64,000 nucleotides of DNA from Mesorhizobium_K sp040049215 (GCF_040049215.1 NZ_JBDZDN010000001.1:1302001-1366000); one strand, 5' to 3'; positions 1 to 8,697 are shown, numbered from the stretch's first letter. The notes: generated from the sequence alone by a model not told the origin. Program-made: numbers and translations.

Positions 1-1323
1 GAGTGCCGCGTCGGCGCGCCTTGCACGTTCGAGATCACGATCACCAACCGCGGCACGACCGGCTTCAGCGGTCCGGTCCGCATCGGTGACGCGATCGGCG
101 TGGAAGGCATCGGCCGCCTGGAAGGAGTAGCGATCAGTGAGATCGTTCCGCCTTTCGGCTGCTCGCCAGAGCCAACCACGCTGCCGATGTCGTGCGTCGC
201 GACCCTGACGCTCGGCCCCGGCGAGTCCAGAGTCCATCAGGTGACCGTGGTCATCCCGGAGGGCGGACCGCTCGCCAACATCAGGGAGCCTCTCTCCGGG
301 CGCAACTGCGTCGGCGTGGTGCCTCCGGATACGCCGGTGGCGGCGGCCGAACGGAATATGACCGTCGCGCCGGAGACCACAGGACGGCCCGGAACGCAGC
401 CTTACGCGTGCCATCCCTTCACCATCGCCGATGAGGTTGAGGAGTGCTCGCAAGGTTTCGTCATGAACGACGCCGGCCGCTGCGTGTGCCCGCAAGGCAC
501 GACCTTCCGCAACGGGCAGTGTCGCACGGTGGGTGGCGAGCCGCCGCCGCCTCCGCCGGCGGAAGAGTGCAAGCTGCTGCCCGGACAGATCCGCACCTCG
601 GACGGACGTTGCGTCTGCCCGCGTGGAACGGAGCTGGACAACGGCCGCTGCGTTCCCCACGAGGGCCCGGTCATGTGCAGGTTGCTGCCCGGCCAGATCC
701 GGACTCAGGACGGTCGCTGCATCTGCCCGCGCGGGACGAGCCTCGTCAGGGGCGAGTGCCGCAAGGACCAGCCGCCGCAATGCAGGCTGCTGCCTGGCCA
801 GATCCGGACCCAGGACGGTCGCTGCATCTGCCCGCGCGGGACGAGCCTCGTCAGGGGCGAGTGCCGCAAGGACCAGCCGCCGCAGTGCAGGCTGCTGCCC
901 GGCCAGATCCGGACCAAGGACGGACGCTGCGTTTGCCCGCGTGGCACCAGCCTCGTCAGGGGCGAGTGCCGCAAGGACCAGCCGCCGCAGTGCAGGCTGC
1001 TGCCCGGCCAGATCCGGACCAAGGACGGACGCTGCGTCTGCCCGCGTGGCACCAGCCTCGTCAGGGGCGAGTGCCGCAAGGACCAGCCGCCGCAGTGCAG
1101 GCTGCTGCCCGGCCAGATCCGGACCAAGGACGGACGCTGCGTCTGCCCGCGTGGCACCAGCCTCATCAGGGGCGAGTGCCGCAAGACGCAGGCCGAGCCC
1201 GAGCGCTGCCCGCGCGGCACCATCGGCACGCCGCCGAACTGCCGCAGGCTGCAGATCAGCCCGGACCTTCAGCAACTGCTGATACCGCGTCAGCCGAGCA
1301 ACAACAACATCCAGAAGCAATAG
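1..1323 (+). CDS. Cys-rich tandem-repeat protein, 5' partial (probable secreted/surface protein)
   Basis: The frame is open from base 1, so the gene begins upstream of the window; an internal ATG at 100 is not a convincing start because the sequence before it (TFEITITNRGTTGFSGPV) reads like a beta-sandwich adhesin/DUF11-type repeat. After this come a linker, two diverged Cys motifs (near 448 and 568) and five near-identical 35-residue units beginning CRLLPGQIRT and ending GECRKDQPPQ, each with four Cys in a C-x13-C-x-C-x10-C pattern. The even Cys number suggests disulfide-stabilised extracellular modules. The tail is basic and Asn-rich and a terminator follows directly. Function is unknown; binding or surface display is inference. 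Confidence 0.75.
   Translation, partial: ECRVGAPCTFEITITNRGTTGFSGPVRIGDAIGVEGIGRLEGVAISEIVPPFGCSPEPTTLPMSCVATLTLGPGESRVHQVTVVIPEGGPLANIREPLSGRNCVGVVPPDTPVAAAERNMTVAPETTGRPGTQPYACHPFTIADEVEECSQGFVMNDAGRCVCPQGTTFRNGQCRTVGGEPPPPPPAEECKLLPGQIRTSDGRCVCPRGTELDNGRCVPHEGPVMCRLLPGQIRTQDGRCICPRGTSLVRGECRKDQPPQCRLLPGQIRTQDGRCICPRGTSLVRGECRKDQPPQCRLLPGQIRTKDGRCVCPRGTSLVRGECRKDQPPQCRLLPGQIRTKDGRCVCPRGTSLVRGECRKDQPPQCRLLPGQIRTKDGRCVCPRGTSLIRGECRKTQAEPERCPRGTIGTPPNCRRLQISPDLQQLLIPRQPSNNNIQKQ
676..1185 (+). repeat. Five tandem 105-bp coding repeats
   Basis: Units start at 676, 781, 886, 991 and 1096, exactly 105 bp apart, each encoding 35 residues. Units 3 and 4 differ at a single base, and units 1 and 2 share their own variants (QDGRCIC against KDGRCVC), which fits recent stepwise duplication. 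The last unit diverges after the GECRK motif. Confidence 0.95.
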
Positions 1324-1341
1324 GCCTGTCTGGACAATGAG

Positions 1342-1371
1342 AAGACCCCGCCGGTCCGCCGGCGGGGTCTT
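1342..1371 (+). terminator. Intrinsic terminator after the repeat protein
   Basis: A perfect 12-bp stem (1343-1354 with 1359-1370) encloses the loop TCCG and is followed by TTTCATTT. It lies 20 nt after the stop codon. The flanking A and T bases would let it also serve nagA transcription arriving from the opposite strand. Confidence 0.9.
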
Positions 1372-1430
1372 TCATTTGGGTATCGTGGGGGTTGCCTGTC
1401 GCTGACGGGCCGGTTCTGTTCCGCAGCTTG

Positions 1431-2588
1431 TCAGGCGGCGAAGACCTGCTTGCCGTCGATCCAGGCGCCCCGCATGTCGAGCTTGTCCGACAGCGCCACG
1501 ATGTTGGCGGCGTTCCCCTTGGCAAACCGGCCAAGCCGGTTTGCCTGCCCGATAGCTTCGGCCGGATAGAGCGATGCCATGCGCAGCGCTTCATCGAGAT
1601 CGAGGCCGATCGTCCGGCGCATGAAGCGCACGGCGGAGATCATGTCGAGGTCGGCGCCGGCAAGGGTGCCGTCGGCAAGGGTCAGCTTTCCGTCTTTGCG
1701 ATAGATCATGCGGCCGTTCAGCGTGAAGCTGGTCATCTCGGTGCCGATCGTCGCCATGGCGTCGGTGACGAGGCAGATGTTTGCCGGCGAGATTTTCGCG
1801 CGTACTGCAATTCCTATGGTGGCCGGGTCGACATGGATGCCGTCTGCGATCAGTCCCGCCGATATCCGGCCATCATCCAGCGCCGCACCAACGAGCCCCG
1901 GCTCGCGGTTCCCGATCTGGCTCATTGCGTTGAACAGATGCGTCACCATCGACGCTCCGGCATCGGCATAGATGCGCGCTGTGGCATAGCTGGCTTCAGT
2001 ATGGCCGAGGCTGACGATGATGCCCGCTTGCGTCAGCGCGGCAACTTGCTCAAGTGTGACGGACTCCGGAGCAACCGTGGTCAGCAGCGTCGGCAGTTGC
2101 TTCTTCGCGGCAACGAGCGCAGCGAGGTCCGCAGCCGTCATCGGCCGGATCAGCTTCGGATCGTGCGCTCCCTTGCGCGCGATGGAAAGATGCGGGCCCT
2201 CGAGATGGAGGCCGGCAAAACCGGGCACCTTCCTGCGCGTGGCCTCGATGCCGGCGGCGATCGCCGCCGCGGTGACTTCGGGTGTATCGGTGATCAGCGT
2301 CGGCAGAAGCGCGGTGGTGCCTAACGGCGCATGCGCGCGGCAGATCGTCTCGATGCCCTCGACATCGGGATGATCGTTCAGCATCACCCCGCCGCCGCCA
2401 TTAACCTGCAGGTCGACGAAGCCAGGCGCCAGCATCTCGCCGGCCTCGATGCCGTCCGCGCCAGCCGGAACCTTGCTGCGCGCGACGATCGTCTCGACGG
2501 CAGCGCCGCGAACGATCAGCGCGGCATTGTCATGCCAGGCGTCGCCGTCGAAGATGCGTCTGGCACAAAGGGCGACGTACTTGCTCAT
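1431..2588 (-). CDS. nagA: N-acetylglucosamine-6-phosphate deacetylase
   Basis: 385 residues, the usual NagA length. NagA hydrolyses GlcNAc-6-P to glucosamine-6-P and acetate in the cytoplasm. Amidohydrolase-fold landmarks are visible: GFVDLQVNGGGG near residue 55, HLEGPHLS with the metal-binding Glu/His, SLGHTEASY, THLFNAM and LVTDAMATIG carrying the catalytic Asp. The ATG overlaps the upstream SIS gene's TGA (ATGA). It is the last gene of the nagK-gntR-SIS-nagA operon, so its product would feed the SIS deaminase encoded next to it. A longer in-frame ORF extends upstream but only overlaps the SIS gene. Confidence 0.95.
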   Translation of the reverse strand: MSKYVALCARRIFDGDAWHDNAALIVRGAAVETIVARSKVPAGADGIEAGEMLAPGFVDLQVNGGGGVMLNDHPDVEGIETICRAHAPLGTTALLPTLITDTPEVTAAAIAAGIEATRRKVPGFAGLHLEGPHLSIARKGAHDPKLIRPMTAADLAALVAAKKQLPTLLTTVAPESVTLEQVAALTQAGIIVSLGHTEASYATARIYADAGASMVTHLFNAMSQIGNREPGLVGAALDDGRISAGLIADGIHVDPATIGIAVRAKISPANICLVTDAMATIGTEMTSFTLNGRMIYRKDGKLTLADGTLAGADLDMISAVRFMRRTIGLDLDEALRMASLYPAEAIGQANRLGRFAKGNAANIVALSDKLDMRGAWIDGKQVFAA

Positions 2589-3610
2589 ACCGTCTCCGTC
2601 ACCTTGCGCAGGTTCGGCGGCTGGTCGGGGTTCAGCCCCCGATGGCGCGCGAAGGCCTCGACGAATGCGTAGAAGGAGACGATCAGCGTCAGCGGATCGG
2701 TGATCGGATGACCCGTCGCCGCATGGGGCAACAACTGGGCCCTCGAAGCCAGCGCCGAAGTCACGAAAACGGACGCGCCCTTGCCGGCAAGCAGGTCCGC
2801 CGCCGAGGCCATCGACTGTTCGGAGGCATCGCGCGCAGCGAGCGCCACCACCGGGAAGCCCGGCCCGACCAGCGCCAGCGGGCCGTGCATGACCTCCGCC
2901 GCGCTGTAGGCCTCGGCATGCATGGCGCAGGTCTCCTTGAATTTCAGCGCGGCCTCGTTGGCGATCGCCGCCGACGGCCCGCGCCCGAGGATGAAGAGCG
3001 AATTCTCGCCGGTCAGCGCTCCGGCGATACCCATCCAGTCGCACTCGATCGCCACGCGCAGATGCTTGGGCAGGCGGCGCAGCGCCGCCAGCAGCTCGCG
3101 GTCATCCGTCCAGTGGGCCAGGAGCAGCAACCCGGCGACGGCCGAGTTGACGAAGCTCTTGGTCGCCGCGACGCTCTTCTCCACGCCGGCCAGAATGTCG
3201 ATTTCGTGATCGGACGCCTCGGCCAGCGGCGAGCCCGCCGTGTTGGTGATGGCGATGGTGAGCGCGCCGCCGGCCCGCGCCGTCCGCGCCATGGCGACGA
3301 TGTCCGGGCTCTTGCCCGACTGCGAGACGGTCAGGCAGGCCGAGCCGTCGAGCTTGAGCCTTGCGCCATAGATCGAGGCGATCGACGGCCCGAGCGAGGC
3401 GACCGGCACGCCCGCCGTCAGTTCCACAGCATATTTGAGGAACGCCGCCGCATGGTCCGACGAGCCGCGCGCGATCGTCGTCAGATAGCGCGGCGAAAGC
3501 GCCCTGAGCTGCCGCCCGGCTGCCGTCAGCGCGCCGTCCGACGCGTCGAGCAGGCGTGCCGCGGCTTCCGGTATCTCCAGGATCTCTCGCCGCATAAACG
3601 TTTCGGTCAC
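2585..3610 (-). CDS. SIS-domain glucosamine-6-phosphate deaminase (GlmS-like / NagB-II type)
   Basis: 341 residues with two SIS domains and no glutaminase domain. Visible motifs are SRGSSDHAAAFLKYA near 46, the phosphosugar-binding Ser motif VSQSGKSPD near 99, and a C-terminal block with ILGRGPSAAIANEAALK and AEVMHGPLAL like the isomerase half of GlmS. Such proteins convert GlcN-6-P to Fru-6-P and ammonia, the step after NagA; no classical NagB is present in the window. The start is GTG at 3610, overlapping the gntR stop (GTGA); an ATG at 3595 is an alternative. The exact sugar phosphate (GlcN-6-P or GalN-6-P) cannot be fixed from sequence. Confidence 0.85.
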   Translation of the reverse strand: MTETFMRREILEIPEAAARLLDASDGALTAAGRQLRALSPRYLTTIARGSSDHAAAFLKYAVELTAGVPVASLGPSIASIYGARLKLDGSACLTVSQSGKSPDIVAMARTARAGGALTIAITNTAGSPLAEASDHEIDILAGVEKSVAATKSFVNSAVAGLLLLAHWTDDRELLAALRRLPKHLRVAIECDWMGIAGALTGENSLFILGRGPSAAIANEAALKFKETCAMHAEAYSAAEVMHGPLALVGPGFPVVALAARDASEQSMASAADLLAGKGASVFVTSALASRAQLLPHAATGHPITDPLTLIVSFYAFVEAFARHRGLNPDQPPNLRKVTETV

Positions 3611-4395
3611 GTCCTGTCAGGCCCTTCTTCGGTCCTGTCGCCGAGCCTCAGCTCGACGACGAAATCATAGGCGTCGCCCCGGTAAACGGAGCGGGTGAAT
3701 TCGATGACCTTGCCGCTGGCGAGGTAGGAGATGCGTTCGATGTTGAGGCTCGCCGAGCCCGGCGCAGCGCCCAGGAGTGCCGCTTCCGCCTCGTTGAGAT
3801 TCTTCGCCGACAGTCGCTGAATGGCGCGCACCGGGCGATGGCCGGTTTTTTCGAGCGCGCTGTAGAGCGACTCGCCGACCGCGCCCGGGTCGGGCAGGAT
3901 CGCCGCAGCAAGCGATGCGCGCTCGATGGCAAGCGGCGTGTCGTCGGCGATGCGCAGGCGCGCCACCCGCGCCACCTGCTCGCTGGGCGACAGGCCGAGC
4001 GTCATCATCTCCTCGGGCGAAGGAGGATAGAGGCCGCGGTCGAGCCATTGCGAGCGCACCTTCATGCCGCGCCGCGCCATGTCCTCCGTGAAGGAGGTCA
4101 GCCGGGACAGCGGCTGCTCGACCCTGGAGACGCGCGGCGCCACGAAGGTGCCTGAGCCATGCCGCTGCACCAGCATGCCGCCCCTCACCAGATCATGCAC
4201 GGCCTTGCGCACGGTGACGCGCGACACGTCGGCCTTGATCGCGATATCCCGCTCCGAAGGCAGCGCGTCGCCGGGGCCGATGACGCCGGAATTGACCGCG
4301 TCCTCGATGCTTTTCCTGAGCTGCAAATAGAGCGGCGCCCCCTTCTGCGGCGCGTCGCGCACGGCCTGGAAAATCCGTTCGGCGGCGTCAGCCAT
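3607..4395 (-). CDS. GntR-family (HutC/UTRA) transcriptional regulator of amino-sugar genes
   Basis: 262 residues. The N-terminal winged helix carries the GntR signature (PLYLQLRKSIEDAV, GDALPSERDIAIKADVSRVT, VRKAVHDLVRGGMLVQRHG) and the rest is a UTRA ligand-binding domain (QPLSRLTSFTEDMARRG, then a domain ending EFTRSVYRGDAYDFVVELR). UTRA members such as NagR/DasR sense phosphorylated amino sugars. ATG at 4395 was preferred to the upstream in-frame start because the motif begins just after it and it overlaps the kinase stop by 8 nt. It probably binds the two direct-repeat motifs in the nagK-murQ intergenic region, controlling both operons. Confidence 0.9.
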   Translation of the reverse strand: MADAAERIFQAVRDAPQKGAPLYLQLRKSIEDAVNSGVIGPGDALPSERDIAIKADVSRVTVRKAVHDLVRGGMLVQRHGSGTFVAPRVSRVEQPLSRLTSFTEDMARRGMKVRSQWLDRGLYPPSPEEMMTLGLSPSEQVARVARLRIADDTPLAIERASLAAAILPDPGAVGESLYSALEKTGHRPVRAIQRLSAKNLNEAEAALLGAAPGSASLNIERISYLASGKVIEFTRSVYRGDAYDFVVELRLGDRTEEGPDRT

Positions 4396-5269
4396 CCACG
4401 GCCTCCGCTTTGCCGAACAGACGCGCCGCCATCGCCACCGCGCCACCCAGCGCATCGCGAAGCGGGTCTTTCAGAATCGTCCGGAAGCGCTTCGGAAGAC
4501 GCGGCGCATAGAGCGGCGCCAGCCCGCCGAGCAGGCAGAGCGGCGATTTCCCGTCGAGGTCGAGCGCCGCGAGCGATGCCTCAATTGCCGCGACCGCGCG
4601 CGCAAGGATGGCTTTTGCGACTGGGTCGCCCTTCGCCTCGAAGTCGAACACTTTTGGCGCGAAGCCGCCGAAGTCACCGGGCTTGGCGTTTACGGTGAAT
4701 TCGACAACGTCCTCAGGATTGTTGCGGAAGACGGCGAGGATTTCCCTGGTAAGCGGCGAGGCGGGCCTGATCCCGTCATGCGCGAGCAGCGCCTCCTCGA
4801 GCAGGTCGCGGCCGATGCGGCTGCCGCCGCCCTGGTCGCCGACCTGAAAACCCCAGCCCCCGATCGCCCGCGTCCGGCCGTTCTTGCGCACCATATAGGC
4901 CGTGCCCGTGCCGAGGATCGCGATCGCGCCGTCGCCCTCGCCGACCGCGCCTTCGAGCGCGATCAAAGCGTCGGTCTCGACCTTGCTTCCGGCGAAAGGC
5001 AGGATCGTTTCGAGTTGCCGGGCATAGGTGCCGACATTGCTCCCGGCAAGGCCGAGCACGGCGTGGATCCGAGGGATGAGGCCAGGATCCTGGCCTGCAT
5101 CGAGGCAGGCCAGCCGCGCGGCAGCGACGATGTTCTCGCGCGCGCCTGTCAGATCCGTGCGGATGTTGGCCGGGCCGCTTTTGCCATGCCCAACCACCTT
5201 GCCCGAGACGGTCGCGAGGGCCGCCTTGCAACTCGTCCCGCCGCCATCGATGCCAAGCACGAAAACCAA
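4388..5269 (-). CDS. BadF/BadG-type N-acetylglucosamine kinase
   Basis: About 293 residues, ASKHA fold. The phosphate-1 loop VLGIDGGGTSCKAAL is at the N terminus, AILGTGTAYMVRKNG follows near residue 115, then GWGFQVGDQGGGSRIGRD (adenosine/phosphate-2 region) and a C-terminal CLLGGLAPLY. This matches NagK-like BadF/BcrA ATPase-family kinases, which phosphorylate GlcNAc to GlcNAc-6-P, the NagA substrate. The start is TTG at 5269, chosen because GGAGG sits 7 nt upstream and the family motif starts immediately after; GTG at 5260 is the alternative. First gene of the minus-strand operon. Import of unphosphorylated sugar by the adjacent ABC system explains the need for a kinase. Confidence 0.85.
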   Translation of the reverse strand: MVFVLGIDGGGTSCKAALATVSGKVVGHGKSGPANIRTDLTGARENIVAAARLACLDAGQDPGLIPRIHAVLGLAGSNVGTYARQLETILPFAGSKVETDALIALEGAVGEGDGAIAILGTGTAYMVRKNGRTRAIGGWGFQVGDQGGGSRIGRDLLEEALLAHDGIRPASPLTREILAVFRNNPEDVVEFTVNAKPGDFGGFAPKVFDFEAKGDPVAKAILARAVAAIEASLAALDLDGKSPLCLLGGLAPLYAPRLPKRFRTILKDPLRDALGGAVAMAARLFGKAEAVDG

Positions 5270-5290
5270 GAGAATTCCTCCGGGAGTTGA

Positions 5291-5310
5291 TAATACCAAT
5301 AAAATACCAA
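5291..5310 (-). promoter_or_regulatory. Operator-like direct repeat ahead of nagK (copy 1)
   Basis: Read on the minus strand this is TTGGTATTTTATTGGTATTA: two TTGGTATT half-sites spaced 11 nt apart. A 17/20 match lies on the opposite strand at 5427. Position about 22 nt upstream of the kinase start fits repression by the operon's own GntR regulator; that link is inference. Confidence 0.6.
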
Positions 5311-5426
5311 TAGCCAAGTCTTAATTTTCATTGCGAAAAGGTTAAGCTGTATCGTATTGAATTTACAGTGCTTTACGGTTCAGGTTGCGCACGAGTGCGG
5401 ATCAATTCGTTAACGGCGCTGGACAA

Positions 5427-5446
5427 GTGGTATTTTGTTGGTATTG
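5427..5446 (+). promoter_or_regulatory. Operator-like direct repeat ahead of murQ (copy 2)
   Basis: GTGGTATTTTGTTGGTATTG, the same double TGGTATT motif as at 5291-5310 but on the plus strand, about 22 nt upstream of the murQ ATG. The two copies point outwards at the two divergent operons. Confidence 0.6.
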
Positions 5447-5468
5447 TCCGTTGTCAGGAGGTCGCCGG

Positions 5469-6395
5469 ATGGCTGAAAAGCGTACGGAAGCGTTGCATGA
5501 GCATGCCGGAGGGCTCGATCAACAGCCGCCGGTGATCGTGCTCGGCTTCCTCGCCGACGCGCAGGTCGCGGCCGCAAAAACCGTTCGCGATTCCGTCGGC
5601 GCCATCGCGGACGCAGCGGCCATCATGGCCGAAACCCTCGCCTCGGGCGGTAGGCTCGCCTACGCGGCGGCCGGCAGTTCCGGCCTGATGGCGCTCGCCG
5701 ACGCGCTCGAACTTCCCGGCACCTACGGCATCCCGCGCGACCGCATCGTCGTGCTTTTCGCCGGCGGCGCTGCCGCACTGCAGGACATGGCCGGCGCGCC
5801 CGAGGATGACGCCGCGCAGGCCGCGCGGGAAGTCACCGACGCCGGGCTCTGCAAAGGCGACTGCCTGATCTCGGTTTCCGCAAGCGGCTCGACGCCCTAT
5901 GCCGTCGGCGCACTGGAAGAGGCCGCCCGCCTCGGCGCGAAAACCATCGCCATCGCCAACAATGCCGGCTCGCCGCTGCTGGAACTCGCCGACGTGCCGA
6001 TCCTGCTCGCCACGCCGCCGGAGGTCATCGCCGGCTCGACCCGCATGGGCGCCGGCACCGCGCAGAAGATCGCGCTCAACATGCTCTCCACGCTGGCCGC
6101 TATCCATCTCGGCCACGTGCATGACGGCTACATGGTCAATCTCCACGCCGACAACGCCAAGCTGCGCGGGCGCGCCGCGCGCATCGTGTCGGCCATTTCG
6201 GGCTGCGACGAGAAGGCCGCGCTCGCCGCACTCGAAAAGACGGGCGGCTCGGTCAAGCCCGCCGTCCTGATCGCCGCCGGCGCCGACGATGCGAGGAGCG
6301 CGCAGGAATTGCTCGACGGGACCGGACGAAGGCTTCGCCCGGCCCTTTCGAGGCTCAAAACTCTAGAGGGGAGCAGGCGTCAGCCAGTTCCGTAA
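5469..6395 (+). CDS. murQ: N-acetylmuramic acid 6-phosphate etherase-like SIS protein
   Basis: 308 residues, single SIS domain. MurQ cleaves the D-lactyl ether of MurNAc-6-P to GlcNAc-6-P and lactate, feeding NagA. Seen: AAAGSSGLMALADALELPGTYGI in the position of the MurQ GTSG motif, DCLISVSASGSTPYAVGALE (SIS phosphate loop), IAIANNAGSPL, and AGSTRMGAGTAQKIALNMLSTLA, which is very characteristic of MurQ. ATG at 5469 follows AGGAGG; the in-frame region back to 5385 lacks a ribosome site. It starts the operon continuing into the sugar ABC transporter. The GTSGR motif is altered to GSSGL, so substrate range may differ from E. coli MurQ. Confidence 0.8.
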   Translation: MAEKRTEALHEHAGGLDQQPPVIVLGFLADAQVAAAKTVRDSVGAIADAAAIMAETLASGGRLAYAAAGSSGLMALADALELPGTYGIPRDRIVVLFAGGAAALQDMAGAPEDDAAQAAREVTDAGLCKGDCLISVSASGSTPYAVGALEEAARLGAKTIAIANNAGSPLLELADVPILLATPPEVIAGSTRMGAGTAQKIALNMLSTLAAIHLGHVHDGYMVNLHADNAKLRGRAARIVSAISGCDEKAALAALEKTGGSVKPAVLIAAGADDARSAQELLDGTGRRLRPALSRLKTLEGSRRQPVP

Positions 6396-6431
6396 AAGAA
6401 ACCTTAAACAGGTCAACAGGGAGACTATGAA

Positions 6432-7691
6432 ATGACACGCACGACGCTTACCGCTCTGCTCCTCGGCACGAGCATTCTGGGCACGGCCAGCATGGCCTTC
6501 GCCCAGGACAAGACCATCACCATCGAGAGCTGGCGAAACGACGATCTGCCGATCTGGAACGAGAAGCTGATCCCGGCTTTCGAGAAGGCCCATCCCGGCA
6601 TCAAGGTCGTGTTCGCCCCCTCGGCGCCGACCGAATATAACGCCGCGCTCAACGCCAAGCTCGACGCCGGCTCCGCGGGCGACCTCATCACTTGCCGTCC
6701 GTTCGACGCCTCGCTGGAACTCTTCAGCAAAGGCCATCTCGCATCGCTGAACGATCTGGCCGGCATGGAGAACTTCTCCGATGTCGCCAAGTCGGCATGG
6801 CAGACCGACGACGGCTCGACCACCTTCTGCGTGCCGATGGCCTCGGTCATCCACGGCTTCATCTACAACAAGGACGCCTTCGACCAGCTCGGCATCGCGG
6901 CGCCGGCGACGGAAGCCGAATTCTTCGCCGCCCTTGACAAGATCAAGGCCGACGGCACCTTCATCCCGATGGCGATGGGCACCAAGGATCTCTGGGAAGC
7001 CGCGACCATGGGCTACCAGAACATCGGCCCGAACTACTGGAAGGGCGAGGAAGGCCGTCTGGCCCTGATCAAGGGCGACCAGAAACTGACCGACCCGGCC
7101 TGGGTCGAACCCTATGCGACGCTTGCCAAGTGGAAGGACTATCTCGGCGACGGCTTCGAGGCGCAGTCCTATCCGGACAGCCAGAACCTCTTCACGCTCG
7201 GCCGCGCCGCCATCTATCCGGCCGGCTCGTGGGAGATCTCCGGCTTCAACACGCAGGCTCAGTTCAAGATGGGCGCCTTCCCGCCGCCGGTGAAGGCCGC
7301 CGGCGACACCTGCTACATCTCCGACCACACCGACATCGCGATCGGCCTCAACGCCAAGAGCCCGAATGCCGATGCGGCCAAGACCTTCCTCACCTGGGTC
7401 GCCTCGCCAGAATTCGCCACCATCTACGCCAATGCGCTGCCGGGCTTCTTCAGCCTGTCCTCGACGCCGGTCGCGATGGAGGACCCGCTGGCGCAGGAAT
7501 TCGTCTCCTGGCGCGAGAAGTGCAAGCCGACCATCCGCTCGACCTACCAGATCCTGTCGCGCGGCACGCCGAATCTCGAAAACGAGACCTGGGTGGAATC
7601 CGCCAACGTGATCAACGGTACCGACACGCCTCAGGTCGCCGCCGAGAAGCTGCAGAAGGGTCTCGACAGCTGGTACAAGCCGGCTAAGTAA
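6432..7691 (+). CDS. Family 1 (CUT1) sugar ABC transporter substrate-binding protein
   Basis: 419 residues with a Sec signal peptide (MTRTTLTALLLGTSILG, cut near AFA-QDKT). The mature protein has the cluster-D sugar-binder layout: ITIESWRNDDLPIWNEKLIPAF at the N terminus, a RAAIYPAGSWEISGF segment near 255 and an AKTFLTWVASPEFA helix near 310. It delivers a carbohydrate to the permeases at 7758 and 8698. From context the likely ligand is an amino sugar such as GlcNAc, MurNAc or a disaccharide, but ligand identity is inference. GGGAG lies upstream of the ATG. A strong stem-loop follows the stop. Confidence 0.9.
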   Translation: MTRTTLTALLLGTSILGTASMAFAQDKTITIESWRNDDLPIWNEKLIPAFEKAHPGIKVVFAPSAPTEYNAALNAKLDAGSAGDLITCRPFDASLELFSKGHLASLNDLAGMENFSDVAKSAWQTDDGSTTFCVPMASVIHGFIYNKDAFDQLGIAAPATEAEFFAALDKIKADGTFIPMAMGTKDLWEAATMGYQNIGPNYWKGEEGRLALIKGDQKLTDPAWVEPYATLAKWKDYLGDGFEAQSYPDSQNLFTLGRAAIYPAGSWEISGFNTQAQFKMGAFPPPVKAAGDTCYISDHTDIAIGLNAKSPNADAAKTFLTWVASPEFATIYANALPGFFSLSSTPVAMEDPLAQEFVSWREKCKPTIRSTYQILSRGTPNLENETWVESANVINGTDTPQVAAEKLQKGLDSWYKPAK

Positions 7692-7700
7692 TCAGGCAGC

Positions 7701-7732
7701 ATCCGGGCCGCGCGGCGATGCGCGGCCCGGAT
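7701..7732 (+). terminator. Stem-loop between binding protein and permease genes
   Basis: A perfect 12-bp stem (7701-7712 with 7721-7732) with an 8-nt loop, followed by TTCCTT. In this position such a hairpin usually protects the upstream message or partly terminates, giving more binding protein than permease. Confidence 0.75.
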
Positions 7733-7757
7733 TTCCTTCGTAACCGGACGGGACAGA

Positions 7758-8690
7758 ATGGTCGGGCAGGCAGCGCAGCAAAAAAGACCGACCCGCTGGC
7801 ACATACTCGTGTTCCTCGCGCCGGCGCTGCTCGTCTACACGGCGGTGATGATCATTCCGCTGTTCGGCACGCTGCAGCTCTCGCTGTTCAACGCCGCCGA
7901 GCGGGTGCGCTATTTCGCCGGGCTCGAGAATTTCAGGACGCTGTTCTTTGATCCGCGCTGGTCGGCCTCCTTCTGGAACGCGCTCTGGAACAACACCTGG
8001 TTCTTCATCATCCACATGGCTGTGCAGAACCCCATCGGTATCGGGCTCGCCGCACTTCTGTCGAGCCCCCGGCTGCGCTTCTCGGCCTTCTACCGCACGG
8101 CGATCTTCATCCCGACCATCCTTTCCTTCGTCATCGTCGGCTTCGCCTGGAAGCTCATCCTTTCGCCGCTCTGGGGCGTCGCCCCCAACCTTCTCGACTT
8201 GGTCGGTCTGAGGAGCCTGTTCACGCCCTGGCTCGGCAAGGAGGAATATGCGCTGACCACGCTCGGCCTGATCTCGGTGTGGCAGTTCGTCGGCATCCCG
8301 ATGATGCTGATCTACGCCGCGCTGCTCTCCATCCCCGACGAGGTGATCGAGGCCGCCGAATGCGACGGCATCACCGGAATGGCGCAGTTCTGGAAGATCA
8401 AGCTGCCGCTGATCCTGCCCTCGATCGGCATCATCTCCGTGCTGACCTTCGTCGGCAACTTCAACGCCTTCGACCTGATCTATTCCGCGCAGGGGGCGCT
8501 CGCCGGGCCGAACTATTCGACCGACATTCTCGGCACCTTCCTCTACCGCACCTTCTTCGGCTTCCAGCTGCAGACCGGCGACCCCTATATGGGCTCTACC
8601 ATTGCCTCGATGATGTTCCTGATCATCCTGACCGGTGTGTGCGTCTACCTCTTTGCCATCCAGACGCGCCTGCGTCGGTACCAGTTCTGA
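7758..8690 (+). CDS. CUT1 sugar ABC transporter permease (MalF/UgpA-like)
   Basis: 310 residues, inner-membrane protein with about six hydrophobic helices; the first (WHILVFLAPALLVYTAVMII) follows a short basic N terminus. The EAA loop is visible as EVIEAAECDGITGMAQFWKI near residue 195, followed by LPLILPSIGIIS, which contacts the ATPase encoded at 10619. It pairs with the 8698 permease as a heterodimer. It follows the binding protein by 66 nt including the stem-loop. Confidence 0.92.
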   Translation: MVGQAAQQKRPTRWHILVFLAPALLVYTAVMIIPLFGTLQLSLFNAAERVRYFAGLENFRTLFFDPRWSASFWNALWNNTWFFIIHMAVQNPIGIGLAALLSSPRLRFSAFYRTAIFIPTILSFVIVGFAWKLILSPLWGVAPNLLDLVGLRSLFTPWLGKEEYALTTLGLISVWQFVGIPMMLIYAALLSIPDEVIEAAECDGITGMAQFWKIKLPLILPSIGIISVLTFVGNFNAFDLIYSAQGALAGPNYSTDILGTFLYRTFFGFQLQTGDPYMGSTIASMMFLIILTGVCVYLFAIQTRLRRYQF

Positions 8691-8697
8691 GGCCGGG

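Noticed and set aside
676..1185. Regularly spaced 105-bp repeats that could suggest a CRISPR array
   Set aside because: Repeats are contiguous without unique spacers, keep the reading frame and encode a Cys-rich protein.
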